The notes below the pieces were generated by a model. The model had not been told where the DNA came from. It saw only the letters and a program-made list of their open reading frames with translations, and did no database searches. Positions 28,754-37,593 of a stretch of DNA of 64,000 bases are shown piece by piece. The stretch is from Weissella paramesenteroides ATCC 33313 (GTDB taxonomy: Bacteria > Bacillota > Bacilli > Lactobacillales > Lactobacillaceae). The DNA is taken from contig NZ_GG697132.1 of assembly GCF_000160575.1 (NCBI RefSeq), positions 62,001 to 126,000 on the forward strand, given 5' to 3'. The position numbers and the translations under genes are program-made. Numbering within the stretch: position 1 is the first letter of the stretch; each line of letters begins with the position of its first letter.

Positions 28754-29410
28754 TTATGCCGTCATACGACGATCTAGCATATCGCCAATCTTTGAAATAA
28801 TGAAATTCAAGATAAAGTAAATCACTGCCAAAGCAAAGAACATTGAAATAATTGCACTTGGCTCTTGTGCATACACAATTTGTGCACGGTAAGTAACTTC
28901 AGGCAACATAATAATTGTTGCTAGTGATGTATCCTTAATCAAAGAAACAAATTGTGACACAATTGGTGGAATCATCTTCTTGTACGCTTGTGGCAAAATA
29001 ATGTGCCACAAAGCTTGCTTAAAGTTCAACCCATTCGATAAAGCACCTTCTAGCTGTCCTTTAGGAACTGCCATAATACCTGAACGAATAATCTCAGCCA
29101 ACATTGTAGATTCAAAAATCGTTAATGCGAAGATTGTTGACGTGATAACACCAAAATGAATACCAATCTTTGGCAAAGCAAAATAGGTGAAAAAGATAAT
29201 TAATAGCAACGGCAAATTACGAATCAAGTCAATAATAAATCCCACAATTTGTGAAAGATATGGGATCTTAACATATCTAATGACCCCTAAAATTGATCCA
29301 ATAATGAAACTCAAGATAATTGAAACCACAGCAACTTCAATCGTTACCCCTAGCCCCATCATCAAGAAACGCATATTTACCCACGAAAATGCTGAAAAGA
29401 ACTCACTCAT
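28754..29410 (-). CDS. Amino-acid ABC transporter permease (GlnP-like)
   Basis: A 218-residue HisM/GlnP-type permease with five to six helices. The EAA loop is SNGLNFKQALWHIILPQAYK. It pairs with the upstream permease to form a heterodimeric channel for glutamine or glutamate. Its ATG overlaps the stop of the preceding gene by 4 nt (ATGA), implying coupled translation. Last gene of the operon. Confidence 0.9.
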   Translation of the reverse strand: MSEFFSAFSWVNMRFLMMGLGVTIEVAVVSIILSFIIGSILGVIRYVKIPYLSQIVGFIIDLIRNLPLLLIIFFTYFALPKIGIHFGVITSTIFALTIFESTMLAEIIRSGIMAVPKGQLEGALSNGLNFKQALWHIILPQAYKKMIPPIVSQFVSLIKDTSLATIIMLPEVTYRAQIVYAQEPSAIISMFFALAVIYFILNFIISKIGDMLDRRMTA

Positions 29411-30060
29411 GCGCGACCTCCATTCTTTTCAAGTCTGGTTTCCAAATAACGCATATAATAACTCATTGGCATTGTCAAAATTAGATAGAAAATACCAACA
29501 ATGATAAATGGACCAAATGTATCAAATGTCATCTGTGAAATCTGATTTGCTTGGTACATTAAATCAAGTCCTGCAACGAATGCTAGAACGGATGAGTTTT
29601 TAATTAAGTTAATAAACTGATTTCCAAGTGGTGGAATCACTAGCTTAAATGCTTGTGGCAAAACAATGTAACGCATACCTTGCCACCATGAAAGACCATT
29701 TGACATGGCACCTTCTAGTTGACCCTTAGGCACAGCATTAATACCTGCACGTACAGTTTCAGCAATAAATGCTGATGTATATAATGTCAAACCAAAGGTT
29801 CCTGCCGCAAAACCACTAATTTTAATGACGTTTGCAATCACAACATAAAAGAACATTGTGATAACCAACAATGGAATATTTCTAACAACTTCGATATAGA
29901 TACGTCCGATGATATTGACCAGTTTATTCGGAACAACTTCCATTAGTGCAAAGGCTGTCCCTAAGATCAGTGACCCAATCAATGCTAGAATTGACGAAGC
30001 GATAGTCCAGCCAAATCCAGTCAAGAATTCACCAGCGTGTGATTGAAATAATGAAATCAT
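29407..30060 (-). CDS. Amino-acid ABC transporter permease (GlnM-like)
   Basis: A 217-residue permease of the His/Glu/Gln/Arg 3-TM family, about one third identical by eye to its neighbour. EAA loop: SNGLSWWQGMRYIVLPQAFK. The start overlaps the binding-protein stop by 4 nt. Together with the ATPase and binding protein it makes a complete importer. Confidence 0.9.
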   Translation of the reverse strand: MISLFQSHAGEFLTGFGWTIASSILALIGSLILGTAFALMEVVPNKLVNIIGRIYIEVVRNIPLLVITMFFYVVIANVIKISGFAAGTFGLTLYTSAFIAETVRAGINAVPKGQLEGAMSNGLSWWQGMRYIVLPQAFKLVIPPLGNQFINLIKNSSVLAFVAGLDLMYQANQISQMTFDTFGPFIIVGIFYLILTMPMSYYMRYLETRLEKNGGRA

Positions 30061-30905
30061 TCTTTAGCCAACTCCTTCCAATTCATGCCCTTAACACTAC
30101 CGAACCATTTTTTGGCCATCTTAGCATAAGTACCATCTGACTTAATGTCATCAATTGCTTTGTTAACAGCTTTAACTAGCTTTGGGTTCTGCTTTTGCAT
30201 GGCAACACCATATGGTTCCTTTGTAAAGGTACCACCACGAACTTCCAATGTTTTCGATCCAGCAGCCATACCATATAGAATACCGTTGTCAGTAGTCAAT
30301 GCATCTCCTTGGCCTGCCTTTAAAGCTGTTAATGCTGTTGCGTAATCTTGTAACCCAACAACTTTTGCCTTTGGCGCAAAGTCTTTAATTTCATCAATTG
30401 ACGTTGACCCTTGTACAGCTAACACACGTGCCTTAGGTGTGTTTAATTGCTTAACATTATGATACTTACTTGACTTTTTAACCAAAATTGATTGACCAGC
30501 ATTAAAATATGATTGTGAAAAATCAACGACCTTTTGACGATCAGGCGTGATCGACATCGTTGCGATAATTGCATCAATATTTCCGTTCAATAACATGGGC
30601 ACACGTGTACCTGAAGTAATTTGTGTGTACTCCACTTTAGCTTTTGGGTTGATACGCTTCGTGATTTCCTTAGCCATATCAACATCAAATCCTTCAAGTT
30701 TACCCGTTTTGATGTTCATCAATCCCATCAGTTTGGTATCGCCCTTAACACCCCAATTCATACGATCTGTTTTCATAATCCGATCGTATGTCTGATTCTT
30801 AACAGTATCTGCATGAATAACTGTTCCTTCGGTTGCCCCAGCAAACAAGGTGACTGCAGCAGCTGCAAGAATTGACTTCATTACAACTTGAAATTTACTC
30901 TTCAT
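30057..30905 (-). CDS. Glutamine/glutamate-type binding protein, non-lipoprotein
   Basis: A 282-residue SBP_bac_3 protein. LEGFDVDMAKEI, TSGTRVPMLLNGNIDAIIATMSIT and VDFSQSYFNAGQSILV are the ligand-binding segments of the polar amino-acid family. The signal sequence ends near TVIHA-DTV (type I cleavage); there is no lipobox Cys. Second gene of the operon, 11 nt after the ATPase. The ligand is inferred from the family (Gln, Glu or Asp). Confidence 0.88.
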   Translation of the reverse strand: MKSKFQVVMKSILAAAAVTLFAGATEGTVIHADTVKNQTYDRIMKTDRMNWGVKGDTKLMGLMNIKTGKLEGFDVDMAKEITKRINPKAKVEYTQITSGTRVPMLLNGNIDAIIATMSITPDRQKVVDFSQSYFNAGQSILVKKSSKYHNVKQLNTPKARVLAVQGSTSIDEIKDFAPKAKVVGLQDYATALTALKAGQGDALTTDNGILYGMAAGSKTLEVRGGTFTKEPYGVAMQKQNPKLVKAVNKAIDDIKSDGTYAKMAKKWFGSVKGMNWKELAKE

Positions 30906-30916
30906 GTTGCGCCTCC

Positions 30917-31651
30917 TTAACGAATAATTTGCGATAGGAATTCCCGTGCACGTGGCTCCTTTGGATTAGCAAAGAACTCTTTAGTTGGTGAATCTTCCAA
31001 AATTTGTCCCTTATCCATGAAAATAACTCGGTCGGCAACTTTCTTCGCAAAGCCCATTTCGTGCGTAACAACCAAGGTTGTCATTGAAGAATCACTAACA
31101 ATGTCTTGGATAATTTGCAAAACACCATTGATCATTTCCGGATCCAAGGCTGATGTTGGCTCATCAAATAATAATGCTTTTGGCTTCATTGCAAGTGAGC
31201 GAGCAATCGCAATACGTTGCTGTTGTCCACCTGAAAGGGCTGCCGGTGACTTTTCAGCCTGATCAACTAGCCCAACACGATCAAGGAGCTCCATCGCAAC
31301 TTTTTTATTTTCTGCTTCATCACGATGCAATACCAAACGTGGTGCTAACATGATATTTTCTAAGACTGATTTATTCGCATACAAATTAAAATGTTGGAAC
31401 ACCATCCCCACATTTTTTCTTGTACGGTTCATATCCGTTTTAGGATTAGCTAAATCTTGCCCGTTTACAATCAACTGTCCACCTTGAACTGGTTCCAAAC
31501 CATTAATCGTACGAATCAATGTTGATTTTCCTGAACCAGAAGGTCCGATCAAAACAACCGTTTCCCCAGCCTCTACCTTTAAATTGATGTCCGTCAATGC
31601 ATGAAAATCCCCATAAAATTTATTGACATCTTTGAATTCGATCATCGACAT
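30917..31651 (-). CDS. glnQ: Glutamine-type ABC transporter ATPase
   Basis: A 244-residue polar amino-acid ABC ATPase. Walker A GPSGSGKSTLIRT, Q-loop VFQHFNLY, signature LSGGQQQRIAIARSL, Walker B LLFDEPTSALD and H-loop VTHEMGFA are intact. First gene of the ATPase-binding protein-permease-permease operon. GGAGG is 7 nt before ATG 31651. Symbol given by family resemblance. Confidence 0.92.
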   Translation of the reverse strand: MSMIEFKDVNKFYGDFHALTDINLKVEAGETVVLIGPSGSGKSTLIRTINGLEPVQGGQLIVNGQDLANPKTDMNRTRKNVGMVFQHFNLYANKSVLENIMLAPRLVLHRDEAENKKVAMELLDRVGLVDQAEKSPAALSGGQQQRIAIARSLAMKPKALLFDEPTSALDPEMINGVLQIIQDIVSDSSMTTLVVTHEMGFAKKVADRVIFMDKGQILEDSPTKEFFANPKEPRAREFLSQIIR

Positions 31652-31707
31652 AGTGGTTCCTCCTTATAGATAATTTACCTAAAAAATTATCTTAGTATAT
31701 AAAAATA

Positions 31708-31735
31708 ACCCGCCGCGATTTTATTCGTGACGGGT
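31708..31735 (-). promoter_or_regulatory. 5' leader hairpin of the glutamine ABC operon
   Basis: On the minus strand ACCCGTCACGA and TCGCGGCGGGT pair (one A-C mismatch) and are followed by TATTTTTATAT. It lies just after the predicted start of transcription, so it is a leader structure or early attenuator. A second hairpin AGATAATTT / AAATTATCT lies just before the GGAGG site. Confidence 0.5.
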
Positions 31736-31745
31736 CGCTAATCTA

Positions 31746-31775
31746 ATAATAATCTTAGTTTATCTTAATTGTCAA
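31746..31775 (-). promoter_or_regulatory. Promoter of the glutamine ABC operon
   Basis: Consensus -35 TTGACA (31770-31775), 18-nt spacer, -10 TATTAT (31746-31751). Confidence 0.65.
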
Positions 31776-31827
31776 ACATATTGTTAAGTTTGTTAACATT
31801 AAAAATCATTCAATTACGTGCAATTAT

Positions 31828-32625
31828 CTATTTTTTCGTATATGCTAATTCAACTGCTAATTTATAAGGCTTTTCAACAGGCATTAAAGCATGACGGCCG
31901 CGGGTTTTACCCGGTCCACCAGTCACAACAACAGATGCAATATATAAATTGTATGATTTCAATGCTAAGTCTACTGGTTGTAACCCAACTGTCTGTATCC
32001 GTGCCAAACGTGATGAAAGCATCTCATTCATACCGCCATAAACGGCCAGTCCACCACGCTCTTCTTCCAATTTAAAATAAGGTAATGGTGTACCAGGATG
32101 GTTAGCAAAGATTGTCGGTTGACCAGTAGCTAAAAAGGCCAATTGTTCTTTCTCTGAAAGACCACCGTAGTTCTCAGTAATCAGACCACCCTCGCGTAAT
32201 TGATCAACCACTTTCGTTAATTCTGCCGCCATATCATTATCGGAAATTGCAGTTGCCGGTAAGACTTGCTTCTTATCGTAGAGCCCATTTGCGGGTACAT
32301 ATGGCATTGCTTTATTATCTGTGGCCGTTTTGGCAGCTTGGGGGCCACCCAACATTTTTTCTAACTTTGGTGAAACATCCCACTTAATTGTTTTCTTCGT
32401 GTAATAGTAGACGATATTTAAAATTGCGCCGTACAGTATTAACAAAAACGCTAGTGCTAACAGAGCACCTCGTAAATAGGCACCATTTTGAATGTGACGC
32501 ACAGCTAAATAAAGAATATAAAAGTTACCAACACTGGCTAGGACAGTATATACCTGCCCCTTCCAACGAGCATTCACATTGAAGAAACCAAGATAATGAT
32601 TAAGTAAATCTAATATCGTTAACAT
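31828..32625 (-). CDS. Membrane protein of unknown function (DUF6681-like)
   Basis: A 265-residue protein. Two or three N-terminal helices (about 25-75) start from LTILDLLNHYLGFFNVN and contain GNFYILYLAVRHI. A soluble C-terminal part holds GGMNEMLSSRLARIQTVG. I associate this layout with a Lactobacillales-specific DUF6681 family, from memory. Its start overlaps the upstream Ser/Thr-rich gene by one base (TAATG), so it is co-translated with it. No function can be assigned. Confidence 0.55.
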   Translation of the reverse strand: MLTILDLLNHYLGFFNVNARWKGQVYTVLASVGNFYILYLAVRHIQNGAYLRGALLALAFLLILYGAILNIVYYYTKKTIKWDVSPKLEKMLGGPQAAKTATDNKAMPYVPANGLYDKKQVLPATAISDNDMAAELTKVVDQLREGGLITENYGGLSEKEQLAFLATGQPTIFANHPGTPLPYFKLEEERGGLAVYGGMNEMLSSRLARIQTVGLQPVDLALKSYNLYIASVVVTGGPGKTRGRHALMPVEKPYKLAVELAYTKK

Positions 32626-33104
32626 TAATTAGTCCCTCCTTGCGTTGCATTATCGGTCGTATTACCGGTGGTATTATTTGTCGTTGTATCTGTCCCCGTT
32701 GTATTATCGGTGGTTGTATTACCAGTAGTATTATTTGTCGTTGTATCTGTTCCTGTTGTGTTATCAGTATTCCCGTCTGTTGTTGTATCAGTTGACGCCT
32801 CATCTGTTGATGAACTTGAACTACTTGCAGATGACTTTGATGCTGAACTAACCGTTGTATCATCAACTGAATCGTCACTTGTCATATCTGATTCAGTTGA
32901 ACGACTTGAAGGTTTTTCTGAAGAACTAACTGATGATTTAATGCTACTTGATGATACTGTACTACTTGATACAACTGATGATGATTTTGCTGCACCGTTT
33001 GAAGTATGCGTAGAAACATTAACAATTGCATTTCCAGCACTCAGCGCCAAAATTATTGAAACTAATGCAACTGGTGTAATAAATGGTGGTGTTCGATATG
33101 CCAT
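32625..33104 (-). CDS. Ser/Thr-rich low-complexity membrane-anchored protein
   Basis: A 159-residue protein with one N-terminal hydrophobic helix (ITPVALVSIILALSAGNAIV), then almost only Ser, Thr, Asn, Asp and Gly. The C-terminal third has two near-identical 18-19-residue tandem repeats built on DNTTGTDTTTNNTTGN. It is probably anchored by the helix, with the disordered tail outside or in the wall layer. It sits between a guanylate-kinase-like gene and a membrane protein. Function unknown; its composition suggests a flexible stalk, possibly glycosylated. Confidence 0.6.
   Translation of the reverse strand: MAYRTPPFITPVALVSIILALSAGNAIVNVSTHTSNGAAKSSSVVSSSTVSSSSIKSSVSSSEKPSSRSTESDMTSDDSVDDTTVSSASKSSASSSSSSTDEASTDTTTDGNTDNTTGTDTTTNNTTGNTTTDNTTGTDTTTNNTTGNTTDNATQGGTN
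32650..32765. repeat. Tandem coding repeat (about 57 and 54 nt units)
   Basis: Two adjacent copies of a unit containing GTATTATTTGTCGTTGTATC encode the repeated Thr/Asn/Asp-rich segment of the low-complexity protein. Slippage here would change the tail length. Confidence 0.7.
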
Positions 33105-33110
33105 ATAGTG

Positions 33111-33686
33111 CTACTCCTCCTCCAGGTCAAAAACTAAGGCCTGCTTAACAATATTGTCAATTTCTTCTTTTGTACTTAGCCAATCATCGTTAACAACAAC
33201 GTGGGCAATTCCTTGCAAAGATTGTGGTAACTGCACATCACGTTTGTATTCCTCACTTGCCATTCGTCGGCGAGTTTCCTCTAAATTGTCACCACGTTTT
33301 GATAATCTACCTAAAATTTCATCAGGTTTTGTGACGGTTAAAAAGATAACAACTGCCTCATCTCCTAATTTTTCAGAGTATGTTTTGGCACCTGCGGTAT
33401 CAAGGACGATGGTAATTAGTGGACTCTTCTCCCAAGCACGCTCAAGTCCTTCATAGGAAGATCCATAACGATAATTTGCGTAAGCAACGCTTTCTAAATA
33501 ATGATTTTCTTTAAAAGACTGTTCTGACTCAAAATAATAATCAACCTGATCGATTTCACCTTCTCTTGGTGGTCGTGTCGTGTGTGTGATTACTTTGGGC
33601 ATTTCATAAAACTCATTTAAATAATTGGCAACGGTTGTTTTGCCTGTCCCCGTATTACCTGTCAGAACGAAAACTTTTCGATTCAT
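33111..33686 (-). CDS. Guanylate-kinase-like protein
   Basis: A 191-residue P-loop kinase. VLTGNTGTGKTTVANYL is Walker A, and ITHTTRPPREGEIDQVDYYF is the GMP-binding segment of guanylate kinases. A short lid region is followed by RRRMASEEYKRD. Canonical Gmk is usually with rpoZ/omega, so this is likely a paralogue. It may phosphorylate GMP or act in signalling. First gene of a three-gene operon with two envelope-type proteins. Confidence 0.75.
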   Translation of the reverse strand: MNRKVFVLTGNTGTGKTTVANYLNEFYEMPKVITHTTRPPREGEIDQVDYYFESEQSFKENHYLESVAYANYRYGSSYEGLERAWEKSPLITIVLDTAGAKTYSEKLGDEAVVIFLTVTKPDEILGRLSKRGDNLEETRRRMASEEYKRDVQLPQSLQGIAHVVVNDDWLSTKEEIDNIVKQALVFDLEEE

Positions 33687-33807
33687 AACTCTTTTCTACT
33701 CTCTTTTTTTACTGTTATTAGTATACTGTCTGATGCTTAAGGTTCCCTAACAATTTCATAATATTTTACCAGTGTTTAGATTACTATAATTTCGTTAATC
33801 CGTCATA

Positions 33808-33842
33808 GTAAAAGCATGCACATTAATTGTACATGCTTTTAC
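33808..33842. repeat. Perfect inverted repeat
   Basis: GTAAAAGCATG and CATGCTTTTAC flank a 13-nt loop. It lies between pepV and the guanylate-kinase-like gene. There is no T-run, so a structural or weak terminator role is possible. Confidence 0.5.
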
Positions 33843-33909
33843 ACACCTTATTATCGCCCTATCGCCGAGACCTCTGTTACATAATTGTAACATATTTTTA
33901 TTACAAATG

Positions 33910-33940
33910 AAAAAAGTTGACGAAATTTTTCGCCAACTTT
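33910..33940 (-). terminator. Terminator of pepV
   Basis: Stem AAGTTGGCGAAA / TTTCGTCAACTT (one G-T) with T6 on the minus side, 20 nt past the stop. Confidence 0.8.
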
Positions 33941-33959
33941 ATATATAACTTATTTAATA

Positions 33960-35378
33960 TTATTCAACGTTTGCCAATTCATACATTGCTTGACCAAAGA
34001 TAGCCATTGCTCGTGTCAAATCAGCAACTGGATAGAATTCATCCGCTTGATGCATCGTATCTGGCACACCCTCAAACATTGCACCGAAGGCAACACCACG
34101 CTTTAGCAAACGACCAAATGTACCACCACCGATAACTTGCTCGCCAGCTGGCAAACCAGTATGCTCACGGTAAACTTGTAATAACGTTTGAACAAGTGGA
34201 TCATCACCAGATACATAATGAGGAACTTGCGCATGTCCTTCTTGCTTAGCTACAGCATCAAAGCCATCAGGTAATGACTCTGCAACATGCTTTTCAATTT
34301 CTTCCGCCGTTGTATTCTGTGGATAACGGAAATTCGTGTTAACAAAGCCATCTTGACCGTCAGTAAAGCGTTGGATTCCCACATTCATAGACAAATCGTG
34401 CATCAATTCGTCATGTGTCTTAGCACCAATCTTTTCTGCAACAGTATCATCATGTAGCTTAGTTCCTAAGAACGTCAAGAAGCCTTGTGCATTACCACCA
34501 AAGTCTTGAGATTGTAGGAAATTGGCCAAATAAGTTCCGGCATTTTCCCCAGTCTCAGGCATAGCACCATGCACTTGCTTACCGTAGAATGTGAAATCTA
34601 CTTGATTACCTGCGACCGTTGCTTCTCCCTTAACACGGGTTTCAGCAACTAAGTAATCTTTCATAGCACCAACTAATGCATCTGTATCCGTTGTTTCAAC
34701 TGATGCCTTTGCAACACCTGGCACCATGTTAGGACGTTGACCAGCAGTAAATGAAATCAGCTTCAATGAACCACCTTGCGTTCCCGCAAAACGAGTAACA
34801 ATTGAAACATTTCCTTTTTCACCATTGATAATTGGGAATTCTGCATCTGGTGAGAAGCCCATAGTTGGTTCACCATATTCAGCAAAGAATTCATCCATTC
34901 CAGTCCAATCAGATTCCTCATCGATACCAACAACCAGAACTAATTTACGCTTTAGCTCTACGCCTAGTTCCTTAATCATTTTAAGTGCGTAGTAAGCTGC
35001 GAATGTTGGCCCTTTATCATCAGAAGCACCACGAGCATATAAACGCCCATCTTCAATAACTGGTGTCCAAGGATCCTTTGTCCAACCATCACCTTCGGGC
35101 ATAACGTCCAAATGACCAATAATAGCTACTGTTTCTTCTGCGTCCTCAGGTCCTAATTCAGCATAAGCCACTAAATTCTTATAGTTACCGACACGAAAGC
35201 CATCACGCTTAGCAAATTCTTCAAACTTCAACAACGCTTCTTTAGGACCAGGTCCTAAAGGTGCATCTGCTGTTGCCGCCTCATCATCACGGACAGATTT
35301 GATTGCTAACATTTCTTTCAAATCTTTTAGTAAGTCATCTTCATATTTCAATGCTTCAGCACGCCATTGTCTTGCCAT
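33960..35378 (-). CDS. pepV: Dipeptidase PepV
   Basis: A 472-residue cytosolic M20 metallopeptidase that releases amino acids from dipeptides. GHLDVMPEGDGW (metal ligand His/Asp), RGASDDKGP (bridging Asp) and VGIDEESDWTGM (catalytic Glu pair) are intact, and the lid domain is in the middle. Length is normal. It complements the Opp system by finishing peptide breakdown. Monocistronic. Confidence 0.95.
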   Translation of the reverse strand: MARQWRAEALKYEDDLLKDLKEMLAIKSVRDDEAATADAPLGPGPKEALLKFEEFAKRDGFRVGNYKNLVAYAELGPEDAEETVAIIGHLDVMPEGDGWTKDPWTPVIEDGRLYARGASDDKGPTFAAYYALKMIKELGVELKRKLVLVVGIDEESDWTGMDEFFAEYGEPTMGFSPDAEFPIINGEKGNVSIVTRFAGTQGGSLKLISFTAGQRPNMVPGVAKASVETTDTDALVGAMKDYLVAETRVKGEATVAGNQVDFTFYGKQVHGAMPETGENAGTYLANFLQSQDFGGNAQGFLTFLGTKLHDDTVAEKIGAKTHDELMHDLSMNVGIQRFTDGQDGFVNTNFRYPQNTTAEEIEKHVAESLPDGFDAVAKQEGHAQVPHYVSGDDPLVQTLLQVYREHTGLPAGEQVIGGGTFGRLLKRGVAFGAMFEGVPDTMHQADEFYPVADLTRAMAIFGQAMYELANVE

Positions 35379-35454
35379 TTTTTAATTCCTCCACGATTAA
35401 CATTGTTCTCAATTATACACTTCTTTATGAAAATGCACACCGACCCAGTATGCT

Positions 35455-36300
35455 TTATAAATTAGATTGAATACGTGCCATATAGTTTGGTAAAGCATCT
35501 GCTATAAAAGATGGCTTCACAACATAACTATGACTGGCCATTTCTTGCGCAATCATCGAATGGGCATAGACTGCTGCCTCTACTGCCTTTAAATGATTAT
35601 TTTTGAACTGACCAACAAAGCCACCAATCGTACCTGCTAATACATCTCCCATACCACCGGTTGCTTGATAGGCACCACCAATCATCAACTGACGGAGTTC
35701 ATTTTGCGCATAAATTAAAGTATGATGCTGTTTCAGCACTAAAACATCTAAATTCAAAATTTGGCGTTGGACTTCATTTAACTGGTGCTCCGTTTGATAA
35801 TTCAACTGAATACCACTCAAACGCGCCCACTCCATTTGATGAGGTGTTGCAATTGTATAAGGTTTACGTGGAAACATTAAATGATTTTCAGCCATAATGG
35901 TTAATGCTGAACCATCAACCACTAAAATTTGGTCTTGCGTACCCGTCGCAAACACGCGTTTAACCAAATCAACCGCTTGTTGGTCCGTCCCTAATCCTGG
36001 ACCAATGACAATCACATCACTTTTTTTTATATTTTCGACCACCTGGTCACTATCTTGCCAATCGATAAACATTGCTTCTGGTGTACGTGCATGCAAAGCC
36101 GTCAAATTTGCCCGATCTGTTGCAACTGTTGTTAGTCCGGCACCAGCACCAATGCTTGCCTGACTAGCCATCAAAATAGCGCCACCAAATTGCACACTTC
36201 CCCCAATCAGTAGCACACGACCGTAGTCCCCTTTATGGCTTTGATCAGGTCGCCTTAAAATAACTTCATGTAAAATATCTGATTTTAATTCACTAACCAT
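35455..36300 (-). CDS. nnrD: ADP-dependent (S)-NAD(P)H-hydrate dehydratase
   Basis: A 281-residue ribokinase-fold repair enzyme that dehydrates damaged NADHX/NADPHX with ADP. GRVLLIGGSVQFGGAILMA, VIVIGPGLGTD, ATPHQMEWARL and GGMGDVLAGTIGGFVGQ (ADP site) are diagnostic. The epimerase half (NnrE) is absent, as in other stand-alone dehydratases. ATG 36300 has TGGAG upstream. Confidence 0.92.
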   Translation of the reverse strand: MVSELKSDILHEVILRRPDQSHKGDYGRVLLIGGSVQFGGAILMASQASIGAGAGLTTVATDRANLTALHARTPEAMFIDWQDSDQVVENIKKSDVIVIGPGLGTDQQAVDLVKRVFATGTQDQILVVDGSALTIMAENHLMFPRKPYTIATPHQMEWARLSGIQLNYQTEHQLNEVQRQILNLDVLVLKQHHTLIYAQNELRQLMIGGAYQATGGMGDVLAGTIGGFVGQFKNNHLKAVEAAVYAHSMIAQEMASHSYVVKPSFIADALPNYMARIQSNL

Positions 36301-36459
36301 AGTGATTCTCCAGTTTTTCTTAAAATAATGCTTATACCCTGCCATGTCATGGTATAAAAACTTGTTTATTATTCTATTTCATATTACTATTCTAACATCT
36401 ATTGCACAAATACTTGAAAGACATGAAAATAGAGTGAGAATAAAATTTGGAGGCTAACT

Positions 36460-37515
36460 ATGCTTAACATCGCCTATGTTGGATTTGGAAAAAGCACTAA
36501 TCGTTACCATATACCTTATGTCCGTCAACGACCTGATAAATTTCATATTGGTCGTGTCGTTGCGCCCCATATTAATAAACGTCCCAATGATCGACTTGCC
36601 CTTGAAAAAACTGGCACCGTTTTTTCAACAGATATACAGGATATCATTGCTGATAAGACAGTAGATTTAGTCATTGTTGTTACCCCAGCGCCAACTCATT
36701 TTACGGTCGTTCGACAGTTATTAATGGCTGGCAAAAATGTCTTGGTTGATAAACCAGTCGTTGCAACGGCACAAGAAGCAACAGAACTGATTGCGCTTGC
36801 AAATAAAAATGGGTTATTTTTTATGCCCTTCCAAAATCGACGCTTTGATAGTGACTTCTTAACCTTGAAGCATGTCCTAAATACGGGTTATGTCGGTCGT
36901 CCTATTGAACTTGAATTACACATGGATCATTATCGACCAAACGATGCCAAATTAACTGGTAGCGCAATGGAAACAACCTGGTTTGATCACGGTGCCCACT
37001 TAGTTGATCAAATTGTCTCTTTATTTGGTGCACCACAGGCCGTAGCTTATGATTTAAGAGCAACACGTGATTTATCAGCAACTCTATCCGACCAATTTGA
37101 GGCTAATTTATTTTATGATGATGCTTTTAAGGCAACCATTCAGTCAAGCGAAACAACTGTTACTCACTATCCAAAGTGGATTCTTCATGGTACCAAGGGT
37201 TCATATGTCAAGCACAACATTGACCAACAAGAATACGACTTAAAAGCTGGTATCATGCCAGGAGACGTTGGCTTTGGTCAAGATGCACCCCAGGACTATG
37301 GCAAGGTTACCTACTACAATCAAAACAATGATCGTTTAGAAAAGTTTGTGCCATCAATTTTGGGTGACTACGGTTCAGTCTATGATTCTGTTTTTGAAAC
37401 AATCGTTAATAAAAGGCCAAAATTAGTGTCTGATGAACAACTATTAACAACCATGCAGATCCTAGAGGCTGGCATAGCTGACGTTAATCCACATATCGTT
37501 AATTTTAATCATTAA
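36460..37515 (+). CDS. Gfo/Idh/MocA family oxidoreductase
   Basis: A 351-residue NAD(P)-dependent sugar or inositol dehydrogenase-like protein. The Rossmann start is AYVGFGKSTNRYH; DLVIVVTPAPTHF and the catalytic dKPVV motif (LVDKPVVATAQEA, Lys about 95) are present, and TWFDHGAHLVDQ carries the second catalytic His region. It resembles YvaA/IolX-type scyllo-inositol dehydrogenases. The substrate is uncertain. TGGAGG precedes the ATG. It stands alone on the plus strand, followed by a decayed sugar gene. Confidence 0.85.
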   Translation: MLNIAYVGFGKSTNRYHIPYVRQRPDKFHIGRVVAPHINKRPNDRLALEKTGTVFSTDIQDIIADKTVDLVIVVTPAPTHFTVVRQLLMAGKNVLVDKPVVATAQEATELIALANKNGLFFMPFQNRRFDSDFLTLKHVLNTGYVGRPIELELHMDHYRPNDAKLTGSAMETTWFDHGAHLVDQIVSLFGAPQAVAYDLRATRDLSATLSDQFEANLFYDDAFKATIQSSETTVTHYPKWILHGTKGSYVKHNIDQQEYDLKAGIMPGDVGFGQDAPQDYGKVTYYNQNNDRLEKFVPSILGDYGSVYDSVFETIVNKRPKLVSDEQLLTTMQILEAGIADVNPHIVNFNH

Positions 37516-37532
37516 TTATGGCACTAAATATT

Positions 37533-37563
37533 TGTAACCGCTTTCAAGTCGTGTTATTATAAT
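37533..37563 (+). promoter_or_regulatory. cre site and promoter in front of a gene remnant
   Basis: TGTAACCGCTTTCA (37533-37546) fits the cre consensus at every position and is followed by a perfect -10 TATAAT (37558-37563). It is a CcpA-controlled promoter that now drives only a broken reading frame. Confidence 0.75.
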
Positions 37564-37593
37564 GGTGTACCAAAGGAAAGGTAGGTAGATGAT

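Noticed and set aside
32668-33108. Long plus-strand frame (146 codons) of Val-rich sequence
   Set aside because: It is the antisense shadow of the repetitive Ser/Thr-rich gene; low-complexity DNA keeps several frames open.
33808-33842. Inverted repeat as a CRISPR or attachment repeat
   Set aside because: It is a single palindrome without spacers or a second copy; no CRISPR array exists in the window.
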